From positions 2,434,501 to 2,498,500 of the forward strand of contig NZ_CP119421.1 of the NCBI RefSeq assembly GCF_030506305.1: a stretch of 64,000 nucleotides of DNA. The letters run 5' to 3'. Made by a program: the position numbers and the translations under genes. Position 1 is the stretch's first letter. The number at the start of each line of letters is the position of its first letter. The notes beneath the pieces were generated by a model. It ran no database searches and was not told where the DNA came from. It saw only the letters and a list, made by a program, of their open reading frames with translations. Source of the stretch: Porifericola rhodea. Lineage in GTDB: Bacteria; Bacteroidota; Bacteroidia; Cytophagales; Cyclobacteriaceae. This document shows, in pieces, positions 45,843 to 55,489 of the stretch.

Positions 45843-46681
45843 AGTACCCATTTCTTCAAATCATCAAGCACCTTTTCTCTATCTTCTGTTAGCTCATTCA
45901 TCATCTCGTGGTAGAGCTTATCGTACAGCCTCAGACTTTTGTCCGTGCTACCTGCTAGCTCATAAAACTTTTTAGAGCCTTCGGGCGAAGTTATCCGGTC
46001 GGCATTGCCATGCATAACATAGAGTGGCACGTTAATTTCTGGCGCATGCTCATAGAGGTATTTATGAACCTTAAATAACTCATAGCCCAGAGACGCAGAG
46101 GCCATGCCATGTACCAGTGGGTCGGCCTGGTAGTCTTCTATAACCTGTGGGTCATGTGAGAGGTACTTCTGGTTGAGATTAGCCCCGAGCGTTAGAGATG
46201 GAAGCAGAGAAGCTAGTATTTTGGAAGCCCCTTTGGCTACTTTTAAATAAGGGGTCATATAAACTTCTATTCCAGCAGAGCTCAGTATCAGCCCTTTCAA
46301 ATGGTTTTGATTAAGGCTGGCATAAAGAGCGGCAATCATCCCTCCCAATGAATGCCCCATTAAAAACACTTTGTCAGTTTGTTGATCCTCTAACACAATT
46401 TGCATAAAATCTTCTAAATCATAGGCATAAAGAATCAGAGGTTTTACATGTCCTCTCTTACCCTCGCTACGTCCGTGGCCTCTGGCTTCCATCGCGTAAA
46501 ATGCTGTACCGCTACCTTCAAAATAATTGAGTAGGTTTTGGTAGCGACCACTGTGCTCACCTAGGCCATGATGGAAAACCAATACACGCTGAATTGGGAC
46601 ATCAGGAATCCACTTTTGCCAGAAACAGCGACATTGATCTGTAGAGGAGTGAAAATAGTTTTGCGAATTATGATAAGGCAT
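45833..46681 (-). CDS. Alpha/beta hydrolase, monoacylglycerol lipase/lysophospholipase-like
   Basis: The 282-residue protein has the serine hydrolase fold of the MGLL/PldB group. The nucleophile elbow GHSLGG is at about residues 104-109, the acid lies in the MHGNADRITSP segment (near 232) and the catalytic His is in YHEMMNE (near 258). The GHGRSEG motif (about 64-70) is characteristic of this group. There is no signal peptide, so the enzyme should be cytoplasmic, acting on monoacylglycerols or lysophospholipids (inference). It stands alone, diverging from the sialate O-acetylesterase gene. Confidence 0.88.
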   Translation of the reverse strand: MPYHNSQNYFHSSTDQCRCFWQKWIPDVPIQRVLVFHHGLGEHSGRYQNLLNYFEGSGTAFYAMEARGHGRSEGKRGHVKPLILYAYDLEDFMQIVLEDQQTDKVFLMGHSLGGMIAALYASLNQNHLKGLILSSAGIEVYMTPYLKVAKGASKILASLLPSLTLGANLNQKYLSHDPQVIEDYQADPLVHGMASASLGYELFKVHKYLYEHAPEINVPLYVMHGNADRITSPEGSKKFYELAGSTDKSLRLYDKLYHEMMNELTEDREKVLDDLKKWVLAH

Positions 46682-46758
46682 AACGTATAAGGGTGCAGAG
46701 TTTTTAAAATATTATGAGTTTTTATAATATAGCTATCTCTCATACCTTAACCAATACT

Positions 46759-48735
46759 ATGAAAAACTACCAAAATCTGCTATTTCGTTTATGTTCATAC
46801 TTTTTTCTACTTCTCCTCATCCTCTCTTCATGTGCTTCTCCAGATGCTACTCAGGTACATCTGCATCAGCTCTTTTCTGACCATGCTGTATTGCAGAGAG
46901 GTAAAGAGATAAAAATATGGGGCACTGCCGAGCCCGGAGGAAATCTGGAAGTCAGCTTTGCCGGTAAGAGTGAACTCGCTCGGACTGATGAGGAAGGAAA
47001 GTGGTCGGTAAGCTTTGACGCTATGGAAGCAGGTGGACCATACCAGATAGAAGTAGAGGCTGCCGATACCAGTATTGTACTCAAAGATATTTTGATAGGC
47101 GATGTCTGGGTAGCTTCGGGGCAGTCCAATATGGAGTGGCCACTTACTGCTCAGGTAGATAATTTTGAAGAGGAAATTGCTAATGCTGACTTTCCTCAGA
47201 TTCGTTTGTTCACGGTCTCAAGAAATACCAGCTACGAACCCCTGCAAGATCTGGCTCAGGGAAAGTGGGCCATCACCTCTCCCGAAACGATTGGTAATTT
47301 TTCTGCGGTAGCCTATTTTTTTGGCAGAGAAATCCATCAGGAGTTGGAGGTTCCCATAGGGCTGATCAATTCAAGCTGGGGTGGTACTACCGCGGAAGCC
47401 TGGACCAGTGAAGAAGCGGCCAGCAGTATGGCTGAGTTTGAAGAAGAGCTTCAAAAAATTGAGCAACAGCTGAAAACCGATCCTCAGCAGACCGATGTAG
47501 AGAAAAGAAAAGAGCGCGAGCGCGTGTTGCAAGAGGCAAACCAGGAAATAGCAGGAGAAGATTTCTCTCCTAATTTTAATACCGAGGGTTGGAAAGAAAT
47601 GAGTGTGCCTGCCAGTTGGGAAGTTTCTCAGGCAGACATGGCCGACTTTGATGGTTTTGTATGGTTTCAAAAGGAGATTAATATACCGGCAAGCTATGCC
47701 GGGCAACCTCTTAGCTTGCACCTCGGGCAGATAGACGATGTAGATATCACCTGGTTCAATGGTAAGCAGGTGGGCCAGACCTGGGGGTATAACCAAAGCA
47801 GAACATATGAAGTAGCAGCGGAGTTGGTACAAGCTGGTACAAACACCATTACAATCCGGGTGATGGACAATAGTGGGGATGGAGGCCTGCTTGGCCCGTC
47901 AGACCAAATGTATCTGGCTCAGGGGAGCGAGGATATAGGTGTGGCCCTAGATGGCAATTGGAAATTTCAGGCCAAAGATCCTTTACCAGTGGTAGATCGC
48001 TTTCCTAAAGAGCCAGGCATATTATACAATGCCATGATCAATCCATTGACAAACTACAATATGAAAGGAGTGATATGGTATCAGGGTGAGAGCAATGCAG
48101 GCCGTGCCGCGCAGTATGCTACACTTTTTCCTTTGATGATAGAGGACTGGCGCAAGCAGTGGGGTGGAGATAAGTTTCCTTTTCTTTTTGTACAGCTGGC
48201 CAACTTTATCACCGGTGAACCAGGTAATACCGCTTGGGCAGAGCTTAGAGAATCACAAATGATGGCTCTGGATCTGGATAATACAGGCATGGCGGTAACA
48301 ATTGACATTGGCGACTCTCTGGATATTCATCCCCGTAACAAACAAGATGTAGGTAGACGCCTGGCCCTTTCTGCGCTTAAGGTAGCTTACAGACAGGAGA
48401 ACGCCTGGAGTGGCCCTCTTTATGAGTCTATGCGAGTAGAAGGTGATTCTGCCATACTTACTTTTACTGAGGTAGCCGAAGGCCTAATGGTAGTGCCAGG
48501 AGAAAAGCTGAAGGGCTTTACTATTGCAGGAGCTGATCGTCAGTTTTATCCTGCCAGTGCGAAGATCATTAGTAAAAACGAAGTTTCTGTTAAAAGTCCG
48601 CTGGTCAGTCAGCCAGAAGCTGTAAGGTATGGCTGGGCTAATAACCCTCAGACCAACCTGTATAACGAAGCTTTTTTGCCAGCCTCTCCTTTTCGTACAG
48701 ATCGTTGGGGTGCAGGAGATAAAAGCGCGATTTAA
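46759..48735 (+). CDS. Sialate O-acetylesterase-like lipoprotein
   Basis: The 658-residue enzyme removes acetyl esters from sialic acid or other glycans. I chose the ATG at 46759 because it starts a lipoprotein signal (lipobox LSSC, Cys25); the upstream ATG at 46714 adds fifteen unsupported residues. The family marks are LQRGKEIKIWGTAEPG, the SGNH-type nucleophile motif ASGQSNMEW (about 126-134) and GVIWYQGESNAG (about 450). A jelly-roll sugar-binding domain of the kind found in GH2 enzymes is inserted at about 280-390, as in other large Bacteroidota members. It is probably exposed in the periplasm or on the surface. Confidence 0.93.
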   Translation: MKNYQNLLFRLCSYFFLLLLILSSCASPDATQVHLHQLFSDHAVLQRGKEIKIWGTAEPGGNLEVSFAGKSELARTDEEGKWSVSFDAMEAGGPYQIEVEAADTSIVLKDILIGDVWVASGQSNMEWPLTAQVDNFEEEIANADFPQIRLFTVSRNTSYEPLQDLAQGKWAITSPETIGNFSAVAYFFGREIHQELEVPIGLINSSWGGTTAEAWTSEEAASSMAEFEEELQKIEQQLKTDPQQTDVEKRKERERVLQEANQEIAGEDFSPNFNTEGWKEMSVPASWEVSQADMADFDGFVWFQKEINIPASYAGQPLSLHLGQIDDVDITWFNGKQVGQTWGYNQSRTYEVAAELVQAGTNTITIRVMDNSGDGGLLGPSDQMYLAQGSEDIGVALDGNWKFQAKDPLPVVDRFPKEPGILYNAMINPLTNYNMKGVIWYQGESNAGRAAQYATLFPLMIEDWRKQWGGDKFPFLFVQLANFITGEPGNTAWAELRESQMMALDLDNTGMAVTIDIGDSLDIHPRNKQDVGRRLALSALKVAYRQENAWSGPLYESMRVEGDSAILTFTEVAEGLMVVPGEKLKGFTIAGADRQFYPASAKIISKNEVSVKSPLVSQPEAVRYGWANNPQTNLYNEAFLPASPFRTDRWGAGDKSAI

Positions 48736-48750
48736 GAAAAAACAGAGTAT

Positions 48751-48758
48751 TAATTTTG
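48751..48758 (+). promoter_or_regulatory. Candidate -7 element upstream of the YceI gene
   Basis: TAATTTTG matches TAnnTTTG exactly and would give a leader of about 85 nt before the ATG at 48850. No clear -33 TTG is visible at the usual distance. Confidence 0.3.
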
Positions 48759-48849
48759 TGTAAATAATATTACATGATGAAACCTTTTGCAGATGAATTA
48801 GTTATAATTGACTGTTTTAAACCAAACTTTCAAATAAACAGACCTACTT

Positions 48850-49641
48850 ATGAAAGGATTAAAGTTTTTTTCTTTAGCAGTCGTAGCTTCTTTTACAATG
48901 GTAAGTTGTTCGCAAAGTCCTCAGGGAGATGAAGCACAGGTATCTGAGGCTCAGGAAGTAGAAAAGATTAGCCAAAGCGCCAGTAGTTATGCGCTTAACA
49001 CTTCACAGAGCGAGCTACAGTGGTATGGCTTTAAACCAACCGGGCAGCATTATGGAACCATCGGCATTAAAGACGGATCAGTTGCTGTAGAAAATAATGA
49101 AGTTGTAGGAGGGAGTTTTACTGTAGATTTAAATGATATTGATGTTCAGGACTTAGAAGGAGAAGACAGAGACAAACTGACTGGCCACCTGAAATCTGAA
49201 GATTTTTTCTTTGTTGAACAATATCCTGAAGCTAAATTTGAAATCACTCAGGTAAACCCTTATAGTGATGCTACTGCTTCTTCTGAAGAAAATGAAAATA
49301 TGACAGTAAAGGTAAACAATGAAGAAGTAAGCGAGTATGTGCTGGATAACCCTACTCACATGGTTAGCGGTAATCTTAGCATGCGCGATACTACACTTAG
49401 CATTACCTTCCCTGCTCGTATAGATGTTTCTGAGAATGCGATAAAAGCAGAAGCTAAATTTAATATTGACCGTACCAACTGGAATATATCTTACAATGAT
49501 GAGGGTGATCCGGTAAGAGTAGCAAAAGACAAGTTTATTTACAATACTGTAAATGTTGGCTTCAATATTATTGCTGAAAAAGGAGGACAACCTCAGGCAG
49601 CAGAAACTGAAGAAGTTGATACAGAGAACTCAGACAGCTAA
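48850..49641 (+). CDS. YceI-family lipoprotein
   Basis: This 263-residue lipoprotein (lipobox MVSC, Cys20) carries a YceI domain from about residue 48 to 252. YceI proteins are lipocalin-like barrels that bind isoprenoid or polyprenyl lipids. Typical segments are SELQWYGFKPTGQHYGTIG, GGSFTVDLNDIDV, LKSEDFFFVEQYPEAKFEI and FNIDRTNWNI. An acidic Ser/Glu insertion of about 25 residues (near 135-160) distinguishes it from shorter relatives. It is a single gene ended by a bidirectional terminator shared with the DUF1573 gene. Confidence 0.93.
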   Translation: MKGLKFFSLAVVASFTMVSCSQSPQGDEAQVSEAQEVEKISQSASSYALNTSQSELQWYGFKPTGQHYGTIGIKDGSVAVENNEVVGGSFTVDLNDIDVQDLEGEDRDKLTGHLKSEDFFFVEQYPEAKFEITQVNPYSDATASSEENENMTVKVNNEEVSEYVLDNPTHMVSGNLSMRDTTLSITFPARIDVSENAIKAEAKFNIDRTNWNISYNDEGDPVRVAKDKFIYNTVNVGFNIIAEKGGQPQAAETEEVDTENSDS

Positions 49642-49654
49642 TTAAAGCTGTTCA

Positions 49655-49695
49655 TAAAAAAAAGGCTATCCGGTAAGGATAGCCTTTGTTGTTTT
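49655..49695. terminator. Bidirectional rho-independent terminator
   Basis: The perfect arms AAAGGCTATCC and GGATAGCCTTT have A-run and T-rich flanks on either side, between convergent YceI and DUF1573 genes. Confidence 0.9.
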
Positions 49696-49712
49696 AGAGG
49701 TTTCGCTAAACT

Positions 49713-50804
49713 TTAGTTTACCCTACCGCTAAGCATAATCTTTTGAGTAGGAGCTTTAGGATCGTTAGAGAAGATAGTTACCATTTTTTGCTGCTTACCA
49801 CTTCTCCCCTTGGAGTTAAACGATACGCTAATCTTACTACTTTCTCCGGGAGCCAGCGTTTCTTTTTCGGGCTTAGATACCGTACATCCGCAATTAGCAC
49901 GTGTTTCTCTGATATTAAGAGGGCTCTTGCCCGTGTTAGTAAAAGTAAAGTCAGTCTTAACTATTTCCCCTTCCTTAACTGTACCAAAATCGTAGCTGGT
50001 AGTAGCCAGGCTCAATCGGGGTGCTTGCTTGAGTTCCTCTTGGGTCATCGGAGGAAAATACTCTTCTATAGTAGCCATTACCGTAAACTCTTTTAAGCTA
50101 TCTTCAGCCTCATTGGTATATAGGCGAATACGATCAGAAGCAAAACCAAGACTGTTCCTAGCCTTTGCGTCATATATCAGATTTATGCTTCCTTTCTGGT
50201 TGGGTAGTAGCTCTTTAGGAGTAACGTCTACCTGAATATAGCTGGGGGCATCTATATTAGCACCAAAAATTACAGGCTCTTCACTATCGTTAAATACATC
50301 AAATGATTTGGTCACAGGTTCTTTGGTAAGCACTTTACCCATATTAAAAGAGCGGTATTTTACTCTCAGGCTGCCCATTTGGGTAGGAAAGTCATCAGAT
50401 GGGGTTTTGGGTTTAGGCTGTACCACTCCCTGAATGTATAGTACCGTACTGCTGTTTTCGGCATTTGAAGTTACTGTGATAGATTTACGGAATGCTCCAG
50501 GACGATTTAGCGGATTATATTGTGCTACTATTGTACCCGTGTCACCAGGGGCAATAGGGTCTCGCGACCAACTTGGCGTAGTACATCCACATGAAGGCCT
50601 TACATTACTAATCACTAAAGGTGATGCGCCGGTATTGACAAACCGAAATTCGTGTGAAACTGACCCGCCTTCTTCTCTGATGTTTCCAAAGTCATGGCGC
50701 TCATCTACAAACTTTACAAAAGCTTTTTCATTCTGCGCCCAGGCCAGATTTGTTAGTAAAAAGAGACAAAAAATAAATGACAACTTTCTTTCCATGATGT
50801 TCAT
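49713..50804 (-). CDS. DUF1573 domain protein, exported
   Basis: A 363-residue protein with a signal peptide ending at AWAQ (residue about 24) and at least two DUF1573 immunoglobulin-like domains (about 33-130 and 265-362), each with the motif of a Cys-rich turn: GCTTPSW and GCTVSKP. A divergent middle domain (about 150-250) probably has the same fold without the GC motif. Such proteins are common in Bacteroidota, exported, and of unknown function; they often sit at the cell surface. ATG codons at 50804 and 50795 are both possible starts. Confidence 0.9.
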   Translation of the reverse strand: MNIMERKLSFIFCLFLLTNLAWAQNEKAFVKFVDERHDFGNIREEGGSVSHEFRFVNTGASPLVISNVRPSCGCTTPSWSRDPIAPGDTGTIVAQYNPLNRPGAFRKSITVTSNAENSSTVLYIQGVVQPKPKTPSDDFPTQMGSLRVKYRSFNMGKVLTKEPVTKSFDVFNDSEEPVIFGANIDAPSYIQVDVTPKELLPNQKGSINLIYDAKARNSLGFASDRIRLYTNEAEDSLKEFTVMATIEEYFPPMTQEELKQAPRLSLATTSYDFGTVKEGEIVKTDFTFTNTGKSPLNIRETRANCGCTVSKPEKETLAPGESSKISVSFNSKGRSGKQQKMVTIFSNDPKAPTQKIMLSGRVN

Positions 50805-50968
50805 GTATTTGATAATGTATTAAGGCTGTATACTTGATCCTTGAGAAACAATTTTTATGCTATAAATCCAGATTATATCGGAAAACAAACGCATAATCAT
50901 ACGTAAAGGTACGCCTGCTGATCATTAAAAATGAAATTGACAGCTAAAGTTCAGCTCAGGACTTTATT

Positions 50969-51000
50969 TTGTGCTTAAAGTGATATTTTCGTTTACTTTG
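50969..51000 (+). promoter_or_regulatory. Candidate trpS promoter
   Basis: A TTG at 50969-50971 and TTACTTTG at 50993-51000, 21 bp apart, approximate the Bacteroidota -33/-7 pattern (TTG and TAnnTTTG, one mismatch). They end 19 bp before the trpS ATG. Confidence 0.35.
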
Positions 51001-51019
51001 TCAAAAAAAGCAGAACAAG

Positions 51020-51988
51020 ATGTCTAGAATACTTACAGGAATACAAAGTACAGGCAGGCCGCATCTCGGGAATATCCTGGGGGCCATTGTGCCGGCCATC
51101 AATCTATCCAAAAAAGATAATAATGAGTCTTTATTTTTTATTGCCGACCTGCATTCGCTTACTACCATTAAGGACGCAGAAACCAGAAAACATAACATAG
51201 ATGCTGTGGCAGCTGCCTGGTTGGCTTTCGGTTTTGATACCGACAAAAATATTTTTTATCGCCAGTCACAGATTCCTGAAGTGTGCGAAATGACCTGGTA
51301 TCTGAACTGCTTTACGCCTTTTCCTATGCTGGCCAATGCGCATTCTTTCAAAGACAAGTCAGATCGTTTGTCTGATGTTAATGCCGGGCTTTTTACTTAT
51401 CCGGTCCTGATGACTGCTGATATCATTATGTACGATGCAGATTTTGTGCCGGTGGGAAAAGATCAGCAGCAGCATCTGGAAATGGCCCGGGATATTGCCA
51501 GCACTTTCAACAATATGTACGGTGAAACTTTTGTTTTACCAGAGGCCAAAATAGATGAAAGCCGGATGACAATACCGGGTACCGATGGGCAAAAAATGAG
51601 TAAATCGTACGGCAATACGATTGATATATTTCTGCCAGATAAGAAATTACGCAAGCAGGTGATGTCAATAGTAACCGATAGTACCCCTTTAGAGGAACCC
51701 AAAGACCCTGATAATGATAATGTTTTTGCGATCTATAGCTTACTTGCTACCGAAGAGCAAACAGCAGAGATGCGGAAAAAGTATGAGGGAGGTAACTATG
51801 GTTATGGACATGCCAAGCAGGAACTGTTTGAGTTGATCAGAGATAAATATGCTGAGGAAAGAAAAATATTTAACCATTATATGGAGAATCTGGATGAACT
51901 ACACAGCAGGTTAGAAAAAGGAGAGGCTAAAGCCCGGGAGATAGCTCGGGGTGTACTAGCCAAGGTAAAAGATAAATTAGGCTACTAA
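51020..51988 (+). CDS. trpS: Tryptophan--tRNA ligase
   Basis: The 322-residue class I aminoacyl-tRNA synthetase charges tRNA(Trp). It shows the first ATP-binding motif as PHLGN (residues 14-18, the HIGH equivalent), the tryptophan pocket region, VGKDQQQHLEMARDIA (about 147-162) and the KMSKS motif followed by YGN (about 193-200). The length is typical of bacterial TrpRS. It is apparently monocistronic. I see no leader peptide or T-box upstream. Confidence 0.96.
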   Translation: MSRILTGIQSTGRPHLGNILGAIVPAINLSKKDNNESLFFIADLHSLTTIKDAETRKHNIDAVAAAWLAFGFDTDKNIFYRQSQIPEVCEMTWYLNCFTPFPMLANAHSFKDKSDRLSDVNAGLFTYPVLMTADIIMYDADFVPVGKDQQQHLEMARDIASTFNNMYGETFVLPEAKIDESRMTIPGTDGQKMSKSYGNTIDIFLPDKKLRKQVMSIVTDSTPLEEPKDPDNDNVFAIYSLLATEEQTAEMRKKYEGGNYGYGHAKQELFELIRDKYAEERKIFNHYMENLDELHSRLEKGEAKAREIARGVLAKVKDKLGY

Positions 51989-51993
51989 ATATG

Positions 51994-52037
51994 AAAAAGG
52001 TGTTATAGTTTTAGGTAGGCCCTTAAGCTATAACACC
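51994..52037 (-). terminator. rho-independent terminator of the M1 peptidase gene
   Basis: The perfect 10-bp arms GGTGTTATAG (51999-52008) and CTATAACACC (52028-52037) are followed on the minus strand by five T. An alternative pairing AGGCCCTT (52017-52024) with AAGGGCCT (52054-52061) competes with it. Confidence 0.8.
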
Positions 52038-52060
52038 TCAATTAATCAAGCAGAAGGGCC

Positions 52061-54298
52061 TTACTCGCGCGTCTGCTTCTCTTTAAATTTATCAAACTTA
52101 GATTCATCCTCTTTACGAGGGAATACATTATTACTCTGGTCTACATCCGCAGTCTCATTTTTAGGGTCTAGCGTAATAGAGGCTAATTCTTTATCGGTAG
52201 CGAATACCTTAGTAGCTTTATTCTCGTTTTTACGCCATATCTCCGCGGGTATCTGCTTAGTTTCTGAGCTTCCATCAGTATAGTTAAACTGTATAATAAG
52301 AGGCATAACCAATCCACCTTCGTTCTTAAATGATACTTCGTAGATGTTTTTACCCTCATACTGTTTGCGAATATCCTCATCGCTTTGGCGATTCATAAAC
52401 TCACCATAAAAACGGTCTTCGGTATCTGTAACGGTAAGAGGTTGGTAGTTTTCTGGTAGGTCTTTAGCATTCTCGCTTTCTTCTGAAACATCTCCCTGGC
52501 TAAGGTCGCCCTTCTGAGCTTTCACATTTTTCTCTATTTCAGCATCTTCAGGCTCCAGCTTATACCATTTAACATTATCTACCGTCAGGTCTACATGGTC
52601 GGTAGTATAGAACCAGCCTTTCCAGAACCAGTCTAGATCTACTGCTGAAGCATCTTCCATAGTACGGAAAAAGTCGGCAGGGGTAGGGCTTTTGAATTTC
52701 CAGCGCTGAGCATACTCTTTAAAAGCAGCATCAAAAAGCTCAGGACCCATAATGGTATTTCTTAGGGTATACAAAGCGGCAGAAGGCTTACCATAAGCAT
52801 TGTATCCAAACTGCATAACCTGCTCAGAGTTAGTCATAATTGGTCGGATAAAATTCTTATCACCGCCCATATAACTCACGATAGTTTGAGGTGTACCAAA
52901 TTTGATGGGCATATCGGGGTAGTATTCTTCACAGGTCTGGTTTTCCAAAAAGGTATTCAGTCCTTCGTCCATCCAGGTCCACTGACGCTCATCAGAGTTA
53001 ACAATCATCGGAAAGAAGTTGTGCCCCACTTCGTGCACGATAACACTAATCATTCCCCACTTTTTGCTATCTGTATAGGTACCATCAGGATTTGGCCTTC
53101 CAAAGTTGAAGCATATCATAGGGTACTCCATACCAATGGAAGCCGCATGTACAGAAATTGCTACGGGATATGGGTAATCAAAAGTGCGTTCTGAGTAAGC
53201 TAGCAGAGTGTTTTTAACGGCTAATGTAGACTCTTTCTCCCATAGAGGGTTGCCTTCTTTTGGGTAAAAAGACATAGCCATAGGGCGTTTATCATTGATT
53301 TTGACTGCCATAGCATCCCAGATAAACTTGCGTGAAGAGGCAAACGCAAAATCTCTTACCCTATCCGCAGTAAAGACCCAGGTTTTTTTGCCTTTGGCTT
53401 TCGTCTTTTCATTTTCGCGAGCTTCTTCTTCGTTCACGATCATTACAGGCTTTTCAAACTCGTTCTTTGCCTGCTCTAACCTCTTAATCTGCTCGCTGCT
53501 TAATACTTTTTTCGCATTTTGTAACTCTCCGGTAGAAGCCACAATATGGTCTTCGGGCACAGTAATAGCTACCTTATAATCTCCAAAAGAAAGCGTAAAC
53601 TCTCCATTGCCAAGAAACTGTTTGTTTTGCCATCCATTAACATCATCGTAGCGTGCCATACGTGGATAAAACTGAGCAATGGTATAGAGGTAGTTATCAT
53701 CTTCTGGAAAATACTCATAACCAGAGCGGCCTCCGTCCTGCATGCGATCGTTTATATTGTACGACCAGTCTACATGAAAACTAAAGTTTTCTCCGGGGTT
53801 AAGTGCCTGAGGCAGGTCTATCTTCATCATTGTTTTATTGATGATATACTTCAGAGGCTGACCATTCTCGTCTTTTACCGACTTAATTTTGTAACCACCC
53901 TCAAAGTCATTCTCATGCATCACATATTTTTGAAAAATACGGGCTGGTAAAGAGTCTTTTACGCTGCTTTGTTCTGTAATGGGGGTGTTAGAATCCTGAG
54001 CTCTCATGTTCTGGTCCAACTGTAGCCAGAGGTAGGTTAAAGGCTCAGGCGCATTATTGTAATAGGTTATTTTTTCTGACCCCTTGATGGTTTGTTTTTC
54101 ATCGTCCAGCTCTACCTGTATGTCATAGTCTGCCTGCTGTTGCCAATACTTATACCCGGGAGCACCAGAAGCGGTACGGTATTCATTTGGGCTTGGTAGT
54201 GTAGTGCCTAGCTGCTCAAATTTACCTTTGTAACCCTCCTGGCCGAAGGTTAATGTACAGGTCAGCAGCATCAGCAATGATACTGAAATATACTTCAT
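52061..54298 (-). CDS. M1-family zinc metallopeptidase, exported
   Basis: The 745-residue aminopeptidase-like enzyme begins at the ATG at 54298, which gives a signal peptide ending in TFGQ; an ATG 45 bp upstream would add a polar extension before it. The zinc motif HEVGH is at residues 422-426, with the third ligand Glu about 19 residues later in WMDEGLNTF. The N-terminal beta domain contains LDQNMRAQ and YEYFPEDDNYLYTIAQFYPRM. The C-terminal part is charged and ends in a Lys/Glu-rich tail. It likely degrades peptides in the periplasm. Upstream and downstream genes are unrelated. Confidence 0.94.
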   Translation of the reverse strand: MKYISVSLLMLLTCTLTFGQEGYKGKFEQLGTTLPSPNEYRTASGAPGYKYWQQQADYDIQVELDDEKQTIKGSEKITYYNNAPEPLTYLWLQLDQNMRAQDSNTPITEQSSVKDSLPARIFQKYVMHENDFEGGYKIKSVKDENGQPLKYIINKTMMKIDLPQALNPGENFSFHVDWSYNINDRMQDGGRSGYEYFPEDDNYLYTIAQFYPRMARYDDVNGWQNKQFLGNGEFTLSFGDYKVAITVPEDHIVASTGELQNAKKVLSSEQIKRLEQAKNEFEKPVMIVNEEEARENEKTKAKGKKTWVFTADRVRDFAFASSRKFIWDAMAVKINDKRPMAMSFYPKEGNPLWEKESTLAVKNTLLAYSERTFDYPYPVAISVHAASIGMEYPMICFNFGRPNPDGTYTDSKKWGMISVIVHEVGHNFFPMIVNSDERQWTWMDEGLNTFLENQTCEEYYPDMPIKFGTPQTIVSYMGGDKNFIRPIMTNSEQVMQFGYNAYGKPSAALYTLRNTIMGPELFDAAFKEYAQRWKFKSPTPADFFRTMEDASAVDLDWFWKGWFYTTDHVDLTVDNVKWYKLEPEDAEIEKNVKAQKGDLSQGDVSEESENAKDLPENYQPLTVTDTEDRFYGEFMNRQSDEDIRKQYEGKNIYEVSFKNEGGLVMPLIIQFNYTDGSSETKQIPAEIWRKNENKATKVFATDKELASITLDPKNETADVDQSNNVFPRKEDESKFDKFKEKQTRE

Positions 54299-54421
54299 AT
54301 GTTCTGAGTTATTGGTATGTGATATTATTGCATAATTCTGCAATATACATAGGATACAATGGTAAAATGAGGCAAGTAGTTCTTTTTTAAAGAAATTTGC
54401 CGGGAGAAGAGTGAGGAGGAG

Positions 54422-54454
54422 AAAAAAAGAAAAGCCGGCATCTCTGCTGGCTTT
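54422..54454 (-). terminator. rho-independent terminator of the 137-aa hypothetical gene
   Basis: The arms AAAGCCGGC and GCTGGCTTT pair with one G-T mismatch, followed on the minus strand by T-rich sequence. Confidence 0.85.
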
Positions 54455-54460
54455 GTGACT

Positions 54461-54874
54461 TTATTTGGCTATCCAAACTTGTTCTTCCTGTGTTCTGCCA
54501 ATTTGCAGCATCAGGCGAGTGGGTTTAGGCACAAGTACGAGGCGTGTTAATTTATCAGGATATTCATCTACATCTACCAGCACTCCGCCATCAGCAGCAT
54601 GGTATACTACCTGTCCGTTTTCTTCCTGCTTTACGTATTTGTTTGCCAGATAAGCAATAGGTAAAAGCACATCATTATCTGGGCATAACTCGTCATGTAT
54701 ATCTGCGAGCACATCTTCCAGGTATTCACCGTATTCTTCCACAAAATCATCTTCCAGATCATGAAGTTCTTCTTCTACCTGGTCGTAATCTTTGTCGTTA
54801 TAGTTAAGGGTACTTAGTGTATTTTTTTTCTCTACAATTTTCACCAAGATTTGATCAAGAGCTTCAATATCCAT
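54461..54874 (-). CDS. Hypothetical acidic protein, 137 aa
   Basis: I do not recognise a named domain. The protein is strongly acidic in its first 70 residues, helical (heptad-like EELHDLEDDFVEEYGEYLEDVL), then has a beta-rich C-terminal half with VVYHAADGGVLVDVDEYPD and a run of basic/hydrophobic strands (RLVLVPKPTRLMLQI). It has no signal peptide. A terminator directly follows the stop, and a long AT-rich upstream region suggests independent transcription. Confidence 0.75.
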   Translation of the reverse strand: MDIEALDQILVKIVEKKNTLSTLNYNDKDYDQVEEELHDLEDDFVEEYGEYLEDVLADIHDELCPDNDVLLPIAYLANKYVKQEENGQVVYHAADGGVLVDVDEYPDKLTRLVLVPKPTRLMLQIGRTQEEQVWIAK

Positions 54875-55489
54875 AAAAAATAAATTTAGAGTCTGTATTA
54901 CTTACTATTTGCTTTTGGATACGCGAAATTCAAAAGACTAATTGGAACTTGCAAAGTAAGCCCACAAAATGTTTTTGTATTCGCGATAAATCTTCTGTTT
55001 TTTTAGAATAAGAACAATGAGCATTAGGTTTGCCTTCTTTTCAAAAAAATAAACATTTATGTAGAAAGTTTAGGTTTTTATTAGATTTGACATAATAAAT
55101 GTGACCTGCAGGAATATTTCTTACCTGCTATATATTTGTAACCAAAACTTTTTTAGCAATTAGCTATAAGTAACTAGGCAGTATATATGCCAAATAGATA
55201 GCATATCCGAAAAAATCAGAGTGAATTAACAAAACTAAAACACATCAATACTTAAACTAAGACGAAAACGTTGTGAATACATTACATAATCTATTTTTTT
55301 GGACATCTCGTAGAATAATCAGGTGCTTTGTGTGTATCTTACCAAGATAATTGTGATTTTTGTGGGTGAATTCAAGTTAAGCCCCGACCCTCCAAAGAGC
55401 AAGGTGCTTTTCGTCTGGTTATTCTAGCTTAAGAAAAGCAAAAAAATAAGATTAATACATACGTGTTTGACTATATATTATTATTCTAA
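54875..55489. other. AT-rich divergent intergenic region
   Basis: About 615 bp between the leftward hypothetical gene and the rightward NarL-type regulator. It must carry both promoters. I see AT-rich sequence with no convincing open frame, tRNA or stable hairpin. A small regulatory RNA cannot be excluded by eye. Confidence 0.55.

Noticed and set aside
47371-47832. Minus-strand frame of 153 codons
   Set aside because: Lies wholly inside the sialate O-acetylesterase gene, whose protein features are clear; a shadow frame.
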